A stretch of 64,000 nucleotides of DNA from Gigaspora margarita (GCA_009809945.1 WTPW01000082.1:1-64000), one strand, 5' to 3'; positions 23,905-36,277 are shown, counted from the stretch's first letter. Numbers and translations: made by a program. Notes: generated by a model not told the origin, from the letters alone.

Positions 23905-24168
23905 GGGGACCATTAAAGCCAGATACCTTTATATGTTTTTTATTATTTAATTAAAATTAGGGTAAGGATTAGTTAGAAGCTAGGGTTAAAATGTCTTATA
24001 GGCAAAATTGCCTTCCCGACATTTTTAATTAATGCTCTGAGACAGGTTTAGACACTCGTTTCTTGTATTTTTGGTATTTTTCATTGTTTTTTTCTCATCG
24101 TGACAATCAAAATTTACAATTTAATTGGCAGTTAGTCATGTGATGGTGCCTGGCTTTAACGGATCCCC
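23905..24168. mobile_element. MITE family A, copy 2
   Basis: A 264-bp element starting GGGGACCATTAAAGCCAGA and ending in inverted CTGGCTTTAACGGATCCCC. It is flanked by a perfect 7-bp repeat CCTTAAA (23898-23904, 24169-24175). It aligns along its length with the copy at 2522-2786, including TTAGGG-like runs and the GCAAAATTGCCTTCCCGACAT segment. Confidence 0.85.
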
Positions 24169-24466
24169 CCTTAAAGTAAAAGGAGTTGATCAATGTGTTA
24201 CAAAGAAAGTTACACAAATTGGGTATATTTAATATGTTGATACTGTATGCAATAAAGTAATGGGTCTTTCTAGTTAAAAATGACTGGTTGGTTTATTTGT
24301 TTTTCATTCATTTATTTTTGAATGCAATATATAATCCTTCTTGTTTCTTGTTTTTAGTTAAAATAATACTCAGGTCAGATACGTCAAAGGAAATTATTGA
24401 TGAGTTTATAATTTCTATTAAACAATTTGTGAAAGCCCAAAATAAAAATTATAATGGGTTAGAAGG

Positions 24467-24775
24467 TAGTAATTTTATAAAAATAATACATTTTTGAACA
24501 TTAAAATTATTAATAATTTTAAGGCTTCTATTGAAAAAACTAGGTCGTACTATTTTACTCATGTTAGATGGTAAATAATTTTATAAAATAATACATTTTT
24601 GAACATTAAAATTATTGATAATTTTAAGGCTTCTATTAAAAAAAAACTAGGTAAAAAAACTATATTCAAATCAGAAGATGGTAAATAATTTTATAAAAAT
24701 AATATATTTTTGAATGGCAAAATTAATGTCCCTTAATATTAATATTTTTTGCACTGAATTACCTACCATCTTTTT
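24467..24775. repeat. Three tandem copies of a 105-bp unit
   Basis: GGTARATAATTTTATAAAAATAATA plus TTTTTGAACATTAAAATTATT recurs at about 24467, 24568 and 24678, the last truncated. The array abuts the stop codon side of the gene at 24776-27274. Confidence 0.7.
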
Positions 24776-27274
24776 TTATTTTACAGCCAGTGTTGATCTA
24801 ATGTGAGTCATATCGCTTTGGAGTGGAAGGCGTGTGCAAGATATTATCATATAAAAATTCCCCAAATTTATAAATTCCTCAGGGTTGTCATCAGAACACT
24901 CATTATTAAGTTTTTGAACTTCCTCTTCAATTTTTTTAATCTGTGCAATGAATTTTCTTACCATGCACTAAAAAAATATACAAGAACTCGTAAATAAATT
25001 GCAACTAAAATATTGTTTACATTTATAAATAGCTAATCCTAACTTTAATGCAATGCAGAAAGTCTATCATTTGGCCGGCATGCTGAATTTCTGGCTTTGA
25101 AGGAATCTTGGCTGAACAAATATTGTTTATGACTGCAAAGTTCTGGTTTGTGTACCTTACATATTGAAGAAGATAAATTTCTCCATCTGCACAGTAAATC
25201 TATATATCAGTAATTATTATTTTAAAAGACAAACCATAATATAAATCATACTACCTGATGCATGTATTCTGTACAGTTTAATACCATCAAATAGCTCACA
25301 CAACTTTTTTGAAATTTTCTTTACTTTTTTTGAATAATATTTAATGATCGTGTTAAAATTATCATTCAAGGCACGAATATTTCTTTTGTAATCATTTTCG
25401 CCATTAACCCCCGGAAGCTTCACTTCTCACAGTATAGGATAAATATATCTATAATTTTTCTCTCTTTTTTCATTTATTCCCTTATCAATTCTATAGGATA
25501 TAGTGACATCGACTTTTTTATAATACTTTTTTTTCGATGTGATTACTCCTTCAGATTTTTTCAAATCACTCGATTGTCTATTTTCAAGAGAAAACTGATC
25601 AAAAACTTGATTATCAGATATTTCTCTATCATCATTAATTGAAGATTCGAAAAAATAACTTTTGCGTTCATATGAACAGTAGGTTGGATGCTCAGGCCTA
25701 TATTATTTGATATTGTAAAATTATTTTCAAAAAGAGTGCTAGTAAATGCATTAATATTAAATATTTACTCATGTAAAGTGACATAGCTTAGTAACCCTCT
25801 AAGAAGTTAGTTTAAAGGTAAAAAAAATATAATGAACAAGTGAGTATAATCTTTCTCATTAAGGATTTCATTTTTTTTTCATACAACTATCCTAAATTCA
25901 GATCAAGGTTTAATAACTTTTAAATGGAAATATATATTTTTAATTAACTTACCAAGACTGTAAAATTTCATTAATTGATAATTTAGTTTTCTTGCTAAAG
26001 TCATCCTCCAAAGTTAAATTAAGGCATGGCGAACAGTCAATTGAAATATTTGGATCATGAATAAAAGGATTTTGAGTGTTGAAATCTTCAAAAGATTGTT
26101 GTATTGCATGATTAATTTTATGGATGTCGTTAAGTGATATTGAAATAGAATGATCTGCAAATTTAATCCAGGAAAAATTTGTTCCAAATACACATTTCCA
26201 CAAATTAAAGTCACGAAAAAGGTCAATTGTTAAGCAATAAAAAGGATCTAAAATATCTTGTTGGATGAAATCTTTTTTGAAGCAATTTAAGGATGTTAAG
26301 GTGAACTGAGGACAAAATTTCTAAAATTTTGAATAAATAATAATTAGCTACTAGAATAATTTCAAAACTATAGTTTGTTTTCTCTAACTGTTATTTCAAT
26401 CCATTTTTCAAAGATCTGTTGTTTTTGATTTTCTTGTGTCCTTTGGATAATAATTTCTTGTTGTTTCTTTATTATATCATTAACGTATTTATCAAAATCT
26501 TCAAGCTGCCCAAAGTCATCGCATTTTGCAAGTTCCAAATGGAGTCGTCCAGATGCAAAATTCATAAAAGTTGGAACTAAATGAATTAACTTTAATTAAG
26601 AATGGTCATAATTAAATTACGCATTAACATAAAATTATTACTACTACTGCTGCTTTTATCTTCTTCAAAATGTACAATATCTGTTCAGAACTGTTGAACT
26701 TTGCTATTTTGTATCTCAATAAAATAAAAAATAATTATTAGTTTAAAGAAGTAATATATAAAGTTCATTAATTAATAATAGGATTTCTTCATATTAATAA
26801 ATTTAACAGCTTATTCCTTTATTGTGATCATTAGATGAATATTTCAGGGTAATTGAATAGCCTGATTCAAATATGATAACAATTAAGATTCCAAACTAAT
26901 CAATTCAGGGTAACTGAATAGCCTGATTCAAATGTGACTATAATGAATGGAATTCAGAATAGGCTATTTCAACCATCACTCTATCAATCTCTAATCAAGG
27001 AATTTATATTAATTATAAACATAAACTTAATTATCACCTTTTCTTTTGCAAGAAGTTTCAATTCCCCTTTATCGTGATTTTTTGTAATATCTTCATATAG
27101 AATTTTTATTTCGTTTGGTTGTTGATCTTTATGGATTAATATTTTGTGACAAGATGCAACTTTATTATTCAAATTTTTTTGAACACAAATAAGGAAGTCG
27201 TAGAGTCTTGGGAGTTTCTTTTCGCAGGATTTGAGATAAGTCAGAAAACACTTGAGTAAAATCTTTTTATCCAT
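24776..27274 (-). CDS. Seven-exon gene of unknown function with ExK nuclease-like core
   Basis: Exons on the minus strand: 27274-27038, 26714-26648, 26576-26389, 26320-25953, 25697-25255, 25199-25044, 24967-24776 (about 550 aa). Introns are GT...AG, mostly 62-87 bp; introns 1 and 4 are longer. Phases agree at every junction except exon 5/6, where one base is off. It starts MDKKILLKCFLTYLKSCEKK. Exon 5 has KKVDVTISYRIDKG and, about 22 residues on, EVKLPG, a D...ExK pattern as in PD-(D/E)XK nucleases. The C-terminus is a Lys/Glu helix. Two TGA stops lie in frame: exon 2 near 26685, and directly before EVK near 25430. Nuclease-like function is inference; a lightly decayed pseudogene is likely unless the stops are errors. 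Confidence 0.65.
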
Positions 27275-27389
27275 TTCAATAAGTATTTAGCGAGAAAAAA
27301 GTTGTTGTGTTTGTTTGGGATTTTGTTTTTGATTATAATGTAAACAAATGTGTGCAGATCAACACATGATCATGTGACACAAAAATTTG

Positions 27390-27398
27390 TTTATGTAC
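27390..27398. repeat. Left 9-bp target duplication of the foldback element
   Basis: TTTATGTAC, repeated exactly at 29355-29363. Confidence 0.9.
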
Positions 27399-29354
27399 AG
27401 CATGATGGAAAGTCGTTTTGATTGGCTGATGTGGTACAACTGTAAAGTCAATTGTTACACAATTATTTATATTAGTTTTAGAGTACCCCTATATAAAAAC
27501 GTAATCGCTCATATGACAAGTCGCCATATATGTCACCTATGAGCAAATAACTTTTAGAATATATTGGTCTTTGGCCTTACTAGCGGCTGCCAAATTTAAT
27601 CAGATATAATCAGATTCCTGGGTGACTTTTACTAATAGTGCATTTTTGCTATTAGCCTAATAGTATGTAGCTAAGTAGACTCAGGAAGTACTTTTTTTTT
27701 TGTTTTTTTAAAAGGCATTACCTCAACAGCTAATCTGTTCTGTAATCAAGATGCCCTAGGTAAATACAAGAGAGATCTAACTGATCTATAAAAGGTGGTT
27801 TTTGTAAGACATACGAACTATTTAAGTATGAAAAAAGCGTTTAATGGTATTTTAAAGATTTACTTTTTGTAAATTTTTTTATCTTTTTTTTAAAGCGTTA
27901 ACGGCTAATATAAGGTTAAAATTTCTAATTAAAATAATATAGTAGCTATACAAATGAAATAAATTTAATTTAAAGGAAGATAGAAATTCTGGCAATATTA
28001 GTTGCACTTCACAAGAATACTTCATTGGATTCTGGTGATAATGATCTTGAATCAGAGTGAGAAAAAGTATTCAGCAAGAATACTATAAAGACTTCTTGAA
28101 TTCTGGTAATAATTCTTAGTTCAGAATCGTTGTAGTTGGTGTAAGAACTATCATAAAGCAATTGAATGGTAATTGAGTTAGTTTTTGTAATTTTTTTTTT
28201 GTGTTCAAAATAACTAATACATATAGTTTTGAAATTTTTAATTAATATAGAGTTATAAGAAAGAATCGAATAATATTTAATTTGTAAAATAGTAATTTTA
28301 ATAAAAAAATAACTCTATTAAGTTTGAAAAAAGCGGTTTTAATAATAATTAACCTTTTCTAAGGATAATAATTTATTGAATGATGATTTTATTATAGATA
28401 CGAAGTTTTGATTTATTTTTTATCAAATAAATTTTATTTATTATGTAAATTTTGATTATTTGCTGCTTATTATATAGTAATTATAAGATATTATGATTAA
28501 TATCATGAAATTTGTCAATGTGCTGCTGCACAGCACATTTCAGCAACCATTTGTTCTGGCAGAACAAATTTTGATATTTATCGCATCTGGAAAATGTATA
28601 CCAGGTTGGTGCGCCACGGTGGCTTGTTAGGAATTATTTCTTCGAAGATAATACTAAGAATTATCGCCAGGATTCAAGAAGTCATTACAGTATTCTTGCT
28701 GAATACTTTTCCTCACTCTGATTCAAGATCATTATTACCAGGATCCAATGAAATATTCTTGCGAAGTACAACTGATATTGCCAGAATTCCTATCTTCCCT
28801 TAAATTAAAATTATTTCATTCGTATAGCTACTATATTATTTTAATTAGAAATTTCAACCTTATATTAGCCATTAACACTTTAAAAAAAAAGATAAAAAAA
28901 TTTGCAAAAGTAAATCATTAAAATACCATTAAACACTTTTTCTATGCTTAATAGTTCTTATGTCTTACAAGAACTACCTTTTATAGATCGTTTAGATCTC
29001 TCTTGATTACAGAACAGATTAGCTGTTGAGGTAATACCTTTTAAAAAAACAAAAAAAAAAGTACATCCCAAGTCTACTTAGCTATATACTATTAGGCTAA
29101 TAGCAAAAATGCGGCATTAGTAAAAGTCACCTGGGAATCTGATTATATCTGATTAAATTTGGCAGCCGCTAGTAAGGCCAAAGACCAATATATTCTGAAA
29201 GTTATTCACTCATAGGTGACATATATGACGACTTGTCATATGAACGATTACGTTTTCATATAGGGGATACTCTAAAACTAATATAAATAATTGTGTAACA
29301 ATCGATATTACAGTTGTACCACATTAGCCAATCAAACTGACTTTCCATCATGCT
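27399..29354. mobile_element. 1956-bp foldback element with about 700-bp inverted arms
   Basis: The ends are exact inverted copies beginning AGCATGATGGAAAGTC. The arms, 27399 to about 28118 and about 28655 to 29354, align at roughly nine in ten bases. A perfect 9-bp repeat TTTATGTAC flanks the element. Very long terminal inverted repeats with a 9-bp duplication are the hallmark of Mutator-like (MULE) elements. No transposase frame exists, so it is non-autonomous. The 540-bp core holds three close hairpins (28517-28539, 28549-28569, 28613-28623). GATTGGCT sits in both arms (27420; inverted at 29326). Confidence 0.9.
28517..28623. other. Three consecutive perfect hairpins at the core of the foldback element
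   Basis: AATGTGCTG-CTGCA-CAGCACATT (9-bp stem), ATTTGTTCT-GGC-AGAACAAAT (9-bp stem) and GCCAC-G-GTGGC (5-bp stem). All are uninterrupted, and they lie in the most GC-rich part of the element next to the right arm. Confidence 0.85.
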
Positions 29355-29363
29355 TTTATGTAC

Positions 29364-29869
29364 CTATGACCCTTTTATAGATTTTTCTAAGTTTTATATC
29401 ATATCTGATATATAAAATTTTTAATGCAAAATTTTTCATATTAGGGTTAGAATTAAGGGTTTTTGGAGACGTAAAACATTTTCACTTAGAATGCACTACA
29501 CCGATTAATTCATATATGTATTGGCCTATGAAGTTTTAAAGACACTAGTAAATTAAAAAATATTTCTATAAAATTTGTATCATGTGATATAAAATGATTT
29601 GCTTATATTTTAATTTCAGCCAGGATTATCATTATTTTTTTCTTAATGCTGGTCAAATCGAAATAAATCGAAATTTTTACAAAAATCAAAAATCGAATGA
29701 AATTTTTGCTTTAAATCGAAATAATATTTCTGTGTCCCTGACTGGGATAACTTTACATAATGGATACGAAATTTATCAAAAAAAATAAAAAAAAATAAAA
29801 ATAAAGGATGGAATAAAGTGAAAAAGAAAAACCAAGAGGACTTCTACAGTGAGCATATTTCCAAAATTA
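29364..29869. other. No gene seen
   Basis: Contains TTAGGGTTAGAATTAAGGG at about 29443, and AAATCGAAAT runs near 29660-29720 that keep a 64-codon plus-strand frame open. I do not consider it coding. Confidence 0.4.
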
Positions 29870-30020
29870 TGGTCTCTTCATCAAGTTAGCCAAATTTTTA
29901 CCATCCAACTTTGCTTGTAAATATTTACAATTTTGTTCGAGAGAAATAATTTTGTTGTCCTGTTTTATAAAATAATTGGCATCTAGAGATAAAGTAATTT
30001 TATTAGCATTTTTTTAGGTA
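29870..30020 (-). pseudogene. Extra copy of a coiled-coil exon
   Basis: On the minus strand it reads SLDANYFIKQDNKIISLEQN, then CKYLQAKLDGKNLAN. This parallels the exon at 30638-30850 (LDAINFIKQNNEIISLKQTC...), including the upstream TCTCTAG and the ATGCTAATAAAATTAC leader. A partial downstream duplication of that gene. Confidence 0.5.
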
Positions 30021-30637
30021 CAATTGCAAAGTAAAATTTTGAACGAAATTGATTCTGGGTAACTAATATAATTCTAGATAAATTGAAATATAAATTAAGG
30101 CAAAATTATGGTATAAATTAGCGAAATAATAAGACTGAAAAAATATTTGGTTCTCAATTAAATCGTAATTATAATAAAGGCTCTGGTAATAAACATAATA
30201 ATAGTAAAAATAATTTTGGTAGAATTTGTAACTCTGGTAAACATAATTTTAATTCGTTGCTCCTGTAAACAATTTTGCCTGAATAAATTCATAATTCAAG
30301 TAAACATAACTTTGGTGGAATTAGGTTCAAAAAAAAAAAAAAACTCAATTTGTTATTTGTTTAGCCATCAAGGCTAAGTCAAATTGATATTAATGCTGGT
30401 AGAAATTGCATATGATTTGGCTACTAACTAGTTATAACAACTCAGTCGAATTTTGGCCGAATTAAACTTAATTCAAGCAAATTAAGAGTAAATTTCCAGA
30501 CAAAATTAAACATCAAAAAATATATATAATTCAACAAGATTTGCACATTAAAACAATAGAAACGACCGAATGTAATCCGATATCATTTTTATATACAAGA
30601 AATTAGATCACTACCATGAGAATCTGAATTGGTTTTC

Positions 30638-31392
30638 TTATAATCTGATCTTATACAAACTATTGAGTGTTTGTTTATCTAAGTCATTGGAAGTTGCTAA
30701 ATCTTTTATATGCAACCTATTGAGTGTCTTTTCATCTAAGTTATTGGAGGTTGCCAAATCTTTCTTATTCAACTCTTCTTGTAGATATTTACAGGTTTGT
30801 TTGAGAGAAATAATTTCATTGTTCTGTTTTATAAAATTAATTGCATCTAGAGATAAAGTAATTTTTATTAGCATTTATTTTAGAGAACTAATAATATTAA
30901 TTTAATGTAATTTCATACATTCTTGGATCAATGCAGTATTATTGTTCAAATCATTCTCATCTAGAGATAAAGTAATTTTATTAGAATTTATTTTAGAGAA
31001 CTAATAATATTAATTTAATGTAATTTCATACATTCTTGAATCAATGCATTTTTACGGTTCAAATCTTCAATCGCTTGTTTGTAAAAAGAAGCTTTCCAAA
31101 AGAATAGATATAAATTATTTTCATTAATATACCTTTACAGACATCAATCAAAAAATTATACCATATGATCTCATGATGTTGTTATGTTTCCTATTGTACA
31201 CATTCATACTTTTAGCTTAAATTTAAATGAGAATATTGACAAGATAACAAAGAATTATATTTACTCTTTATAAAGTTTTAATTCTTCACCTAAACTGACA
31301 TTTTCAACTGTGATCATTTCTAATTCTTCTTTCAAAACGAAGATTTCAGCAGTTAACTGATCGATATTTGTTTTTACTACCACATTTTGCAT
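30638..31392 (-). pseudogene. Coiled-coil protein gene, several exons, internally duplicated
   Basis: A first exon from ATG 31392 encodes MQNVVVKTNIDQLTAEIFVL and a Glu/Leu helix ending LGEELKLYKE, followed by GTAAAT. A second piece at about 31005-31075 reads AIEDLNRKNALIQEC. The exon at 30638-30850, after TCTCTAG, gives LDAINFIKQNNEIISLKQTC, then two copies of KDLATSN-[ND]-LD-[EK]-[KQ]-TLN. The segment AGAGAACTAATAATATTAATTTAATG... is duplicated at 30883 and 31001. Phases between the first and second pieces do not join cleanly. The product is a coiled coil of unknown role. Confidence 0.45.
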
Positions 31393-31395
31393 TAG

Positions 31396-32295
31396 TTTAT
31401 GGAATTATTGAACATAATTTATTAATTGTCTAAAAATTATTCAGTTATGTTCTTACTGAAACTCATTATGATCCAATTTTCTAATTAATTTCTATTTTGC
31501 GTGTTTTTCTCAAAAAAAAATATCTAGGCTTTCAGAGAATGATCTTTCTTGCTGTAAAAAGATAAAGAATAAAGGTGACGAAAGATGTCAATTTAAGAAA
31601 TTTTCTGTGCAAATAATTTCTCGTGCAAACAAGAAAATGTGTATATAGATTTTTATTCTCATCAAATAAGTTTAGAACTTTATATAATATATATCATATA
31701 TAATTTCTTTATATTTAACTAGAAACATATAACCTTATTAGTAAAAAAAACTGGTTCCGCAACAAAATAACAGTATATATTATATTTAATATAAAAAGAT
31801 AAAGGCAAATTTTTTAAAAAACAAGTTTAAAAATATATAGGATCTGTAATATTTATATATAGGTTAAACTTAACCAAATCAAATTAAGATTTGCTAAATT
31901 AAGATTTACAATATCCTAATAAATATTTTTGAGTACTGTACTCTCGATTGTAAAGTGTAATTTAATATTAATCTCTACAAAACAAGATTAAAAAATATAT
32001 AAGTTCATTTAATTTATATAATATAAAAAGATAATATTATAAGAAAGCAACGTTTAATTTTTAAAACAGGTTTAATATTTATATATAATCTGCGATATAT
32101 AATTCTCATATATATATATTGTATATGTAGTTATATATACTTATAGTTTACTATTAAACCTTGCTTATAGTATGATTTTCTCAGTTTTAAATAAATACAT
32201 GTATAAATTCTGAGTATATATACTATTTAATAGAAAATTATCAGGTCATGTTTCATTTATCTCTAACCGTAAAAATGATTAATGAATGAAATGAA
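31396..32295. other. No gene seen
   Basis: AT-rich; the short TATATA-rich parts at 32030-32150 look like simple sequence. Confidence 0.5.
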
Positions 32296-34680
32296 GTGTG
32301 GCTTCATTTACTCAAAGTTTATCTAACTTTCAGCTATCTTTTTTCTGGAACTTTGTATATTGTTAACATTTGTTTATTTTTATTTTTTAATCATATTTGT
32401 GTTGGCCATCATGTTATAGCTGAATTAGTATTTTTTTTTTTTGCATTCTTAGGCATTAGTGTTAGTCCCAGGACAACAATTAATTGGATCATGGGTTGAA
32501 ATTGTCTCAATGTTACAGTATGTTAATTAATTTTGCCGCATTAGTTTTGCCTTGCTCAAAAGCAATGCTGATTTTTTTGTTTTTTTTAACATTTATAGCC
32601 ATAACATCATCAAAACAAACTTACTTTTATTTTTTTGTTTTTATGCGGCACTACCTTTATATATCAATAATACAACAATCGTGAATCTTGGAATCATTTT
32701 GAGATTAGCAATTTCAATATGGAATTGGTATTCATTTGTTAACACTGGGTTTTTTTCTTATTTGAATTTTATAGGATGGATATTTTTTTTAGGTATATAT
32801 ATATATATAATTAACTTCTCACAATAATGTTTAAAATGTTTGACTCAAGTGTGTTTCAAATATTTTATTTTACATTTTGCAGTCTTTTATGAAGTTGAAA
32901 TTACTATTTACCACTTTGCAAGATCGGAACCTCAAGTTTTTATAAGATATACATCTAAATATTTGCTCATTTTTATTGTCCTTTGTACTGCCAATTTTAG
33001 TTGGTTTTATGACTTGAATTACATTAGATGGTTTTGTTTTTTAGGTACAAAAGTTTTTCATCATTTTTAAATTGATAAATTGATGCCTCAAATTAGAGTA
33101 TTAATTATGATTTTTATGTTTAAGTCTTTTTTGTAGTTGAACTTAAAATTCATCACTTTGCGAGATCAGGATTTATAGGACATGCATTTTACTTGTTTAT
33201 TTTTTTTATCAGTATTCATTTATTGTTTGTGTTTGAAATATTTTATGCCAGATATATTTTTATGATTGGCAAATATGTGTTTGAACTAAATAAATTCTAC
33301 GATGAACTAATAAATTTAGTGTTCAGTTAGGCGAAATTACTCAAATTTTACACTAGTGCATCCTGTACTAAAAATTTCAAATTTTCGAAATTTAAAGCGA
33401 AAAATATTTCTGCCATAATTTGTTAATCATGTGGTTTGCAATCAAAATTGAATTTGATTGGCTAATGAAAATCAAATAATGCTGCTGATCATCAAATTTC
33501 AGAACGTTGCCGGTATCTATGCTTTGCCGGATTAATATATTAGTTAGTTCAAATAAGTAAATATGTCCAACGAATAATTACAAAGGTCTTACTGTATATT
33601 GTATATTGATGGTTTGATTTTAAAAATTGACATTATTGTTGTAGCTAAATTCGTATTTTTTTTTGTTGCCATTAGGTATTACATTTGTTCTAGAATTCAG
33701 GTCTTGGATCGAAAACGTCTTTTCATACGTGGCAAATGTCTGCAATCTACAGTATTGCAATTACTAATCGATAAAAGATTTGAGGCTCTTATATTCATTT
33801 TAAGATTTGCGATTTTGGTGTGGAATTGGTATTCATTTATCGGCGTTGGTTGGTTTCTTATTTAAATTATATTGCATCGTTTGTTTATATGGTTATAATC
33901 CATTTTTAATATGAAATTAAAATTTTTGACTTAATTATTAAATCTTATTAACTGTTGAATTTATTATTAGTCGATTTGTGCAATCAGAATCTTGTGATTT
34001 TCAACTACATTAGATTTGGTAACTTTCGATTTGGATTGCATTGGATGACTTTGCTTATCTGGTATATATTATCATTCAATCCAAATTTTTTGATTAAAAT
34101 TGTATTTATGCCTTATTCAGAGTTTAAAATCATATCTACTTGGCAGAATTGGGATCTCGTGATATTATAGTTCATTTGTTTACTTTCATTCATTAACTTT
34201 GGATAGCTTTCTTATTTGAAATACATTAGATTCAGTTTGAGTTATACTGGATAGTTTTGCATATTTGGTAAATATAATGCAATTCACATATATTTCTCAT
34301 ATATATTTTCATTATTTTTTCATTGCACAGCCTATTTGGAATTTTATGTAATATCCTCAAGAATAATGCACATATCCTCCAATATTATAAGAATCATACA
34401 CTTTTTTTGGTCATCATTTGTATTTTGAACTATATTGGATTCGGTAACTTGGTTTGGTTTTTTGATTTGGAATGCATTGGATGGCTTTGCTTATTTGGTA
34501 TTTATAATCTATTGCATCAAAATTTTTTGATTAAAATATAGCATTAATTATTATATACTGTATTTCCAGCCTTATTTGGAATTGAAAATCATATTTATCA
34601 TTTGGCAAAATTAGAATCTCGTGATGTAATAGACCATACATATTATTTGTTTACTACTTTTATCTTATATAGTTTTTATT
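32296..34680 (+). repeat. Array of diverged exon-like hydrophobic repeats
   Basis: Units of roughly 250-450 bp each end in a frame of the type [FY]-x-L-N-[FY]-I-x-W-x-x-[FL]-[FI]-G, followed at once by GTA (32794, 33044, 34060, 34260, 34498). Several begin after a TTTGCAG- or TTTCCAG-like sequence (32880, 34570). The phrase AI-x-x-WNWYSF recurs at 32720 and 33810. The pattern looks like repeated exons of a membrane protein with introns between, now drifting. No complete gene can be assembled, and stop codons and shifts are common. Related dispersed copies lie at 22.9-23.5 and 35.6 kb. Confidence 0.55.
33590..33900 (+). repeat. Direct repeat X, copy 1
   Basis: About 310 bp from AAGGTCTTACTGTATATTG through GGCAAATGTCTGCAAT and GTGTGGAATTGGTATTCATT. 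It is repeated at 35555-35880 with extra sequence (about 35707-35740) inserted in the second copy. Confidence 0.8.
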
Positions 34681-34876
34681 TGAATTAGTTTGTTCAAAAA
34701 TTGATATATGGTTAGATGAATAATAAGTTTAATTTACCAAATTAAATTTTATCAAATAAACAAGCATATTGATCCCTTAGTATTAAAATATTTGAATAAA
34801 GTTTGTACTGGACAAATTTCTATAACTGTACTTTAATTTTTTAAATAGTAAAATTATTTCATTTGATGGTCAGGGG

Positions 34877-35145
34877 TAGTGTTCTGCATGAATCGAACCG
34901 GGTGGTTATTTTTAAAGATCCGGATCTAGTCTGAATCCAAGTTATGCATCCGGATCTGGTCTGTCTCTAAAAAACTTATAAAAAAATATTGCCTTTTATA
35001 AATCTCTAATGATTCTGTTTGACTTTTATGTCACTTTGTAACCTACATTTTTGACCAAACAGAAAAGCTAGCTTATATTTCAGACCGGACTGGGCAGATC
35101 TTAATAAAGATCCAGATTCAGACCCAGATCTTTTGCAGAACACTA
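34877..35145. mobile_element. 269-bp hAT-type MITE
   Basis: Inverted ends TAGTGTTCTGCA / TGCAGAACACTA. The flanking 8-bp repeat is GTCAGGGG (34869-34876) and GTCATGGG (35146-35153), one mismatch. The interior is GC-rich with repeated GATCCGGATCTGGTCT-like motifs. A solo end of the same family is at 37956. Confidence 0.85.
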
Positions 35146-35159
35146 GTCATGGGATCCAT

Positions 35160-36030
35160 TCTGTAAAGTGCAGTAACTTGATCATAGATTTGACCCGCAT
35201 TAATCTAATTTAGGCTGATAGTCATTAAGTGTTCATAACAGAAAAAAAAGGAATTGGGTTCCTAAGTGACCAAATGCCAAGTTTCACAAGTCAGAATCTC
35301 ATAATTTTATAAACCATGCGCCTCATTCGTTTATTTTAAATTTATTATTATTTTGCTTTCCTGTTCAGATGTAAATACAAATATTTATGTACAGTGTTAA
35401 TTTTTAGTTTTCATCACTTTTGCGAGATCAGGATTTAGAGGAATGAAAATGTGAAAGGTATAAAGTTTTTGAACTAATCGAAAGATTTATTATAAAAGAA
35501 ACCAATCGAACTAATCGAAGAGAACTAAATAATCACAAGGGGTGCACTTAGAAAGGTCTTACTGTATATAGTATATTGATGGTTTAATTTTAAAATTTTA
35601 ATTATTGTTGATGCTAAATTCTTTTTTTGCTATTAAGTATTAGCTTTGTCCTAGAATTTGGATCTTGGATCAAAAATGTCTTTTCATACGTGGCAAATGT
35701 CTGCAATACGAATTTCATAATTTTCTGTCCTTTTGCTGTATAGCAATTATTAATCGATGAAAGATTTGAGGCTCTTGCATTCATTTTAAGATTTGCGATT
35801 TCGGTGTGGAATTAGTATTCATTTATTAGCATTGGTTAGTTTTCTTACTTAAATTACATTGCATTATTTTATTCTAATCTGTAAAAGTGCAGTAACGTGA
35901 TCATAGATTTGGCCCACATTAATCTAATTTAGGCCGATGGTCATCAAAATTCTAATTTGGCCAGAAATTAAGTATTCATAACAGAAAAAAAAAGTGAATT
36001 GGGATTCTAAATGACCAAATGCCAAGGTAG
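35160..36030. repeat. Nested direct repeats (722-bp spacing) and repeat X copy 2
   Basis: GCAGTAACTTGATCATAGATTTG...CATTAATCTAATTTAGG...ACCAAATGCCAAG occurs at 35168-35282 and again at about 35890-36027. Between them lies the second copy of repeat X (35555-35880) and a truncated GCGAGATCAGGATTTA repeat (35420). A stepwise segmental duplication. Confidence 0.75.
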
Positions 36031-36097
36031 AGATGTATTGATAAACTATATGAAGTCGTTATATGCTATTAATATAAGGGCTAATTTAAGGACAATA

Positions 36098-36277
36098 TGT
36101 TGTGCCCCAGATATCAATTTTTCCAGATGACAATCAGGCCAAATTAAATTAGAGTTAGGGTAAAAATTAAGGTAAAGTTAGAGATCAGTTTAGGGCAATT
36201 TTTATTTTTGGCTATAAAATTGACATCTGGGCCATTCCAATTGACAATTGGGACAAATTTAGATTTGGGGTACAACA
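36098..36277. mobile_element. 180-bp MITE with TGTTGTRCCCCA ends
   Basis: The left TGTTGTGCCCCAGAT and the right inverted TGTTGTACCCCAAAT. The interior has GAGTTAGGGTAAAAATT-like sequence. The target duplication is unclear. Confidence 0.6.
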
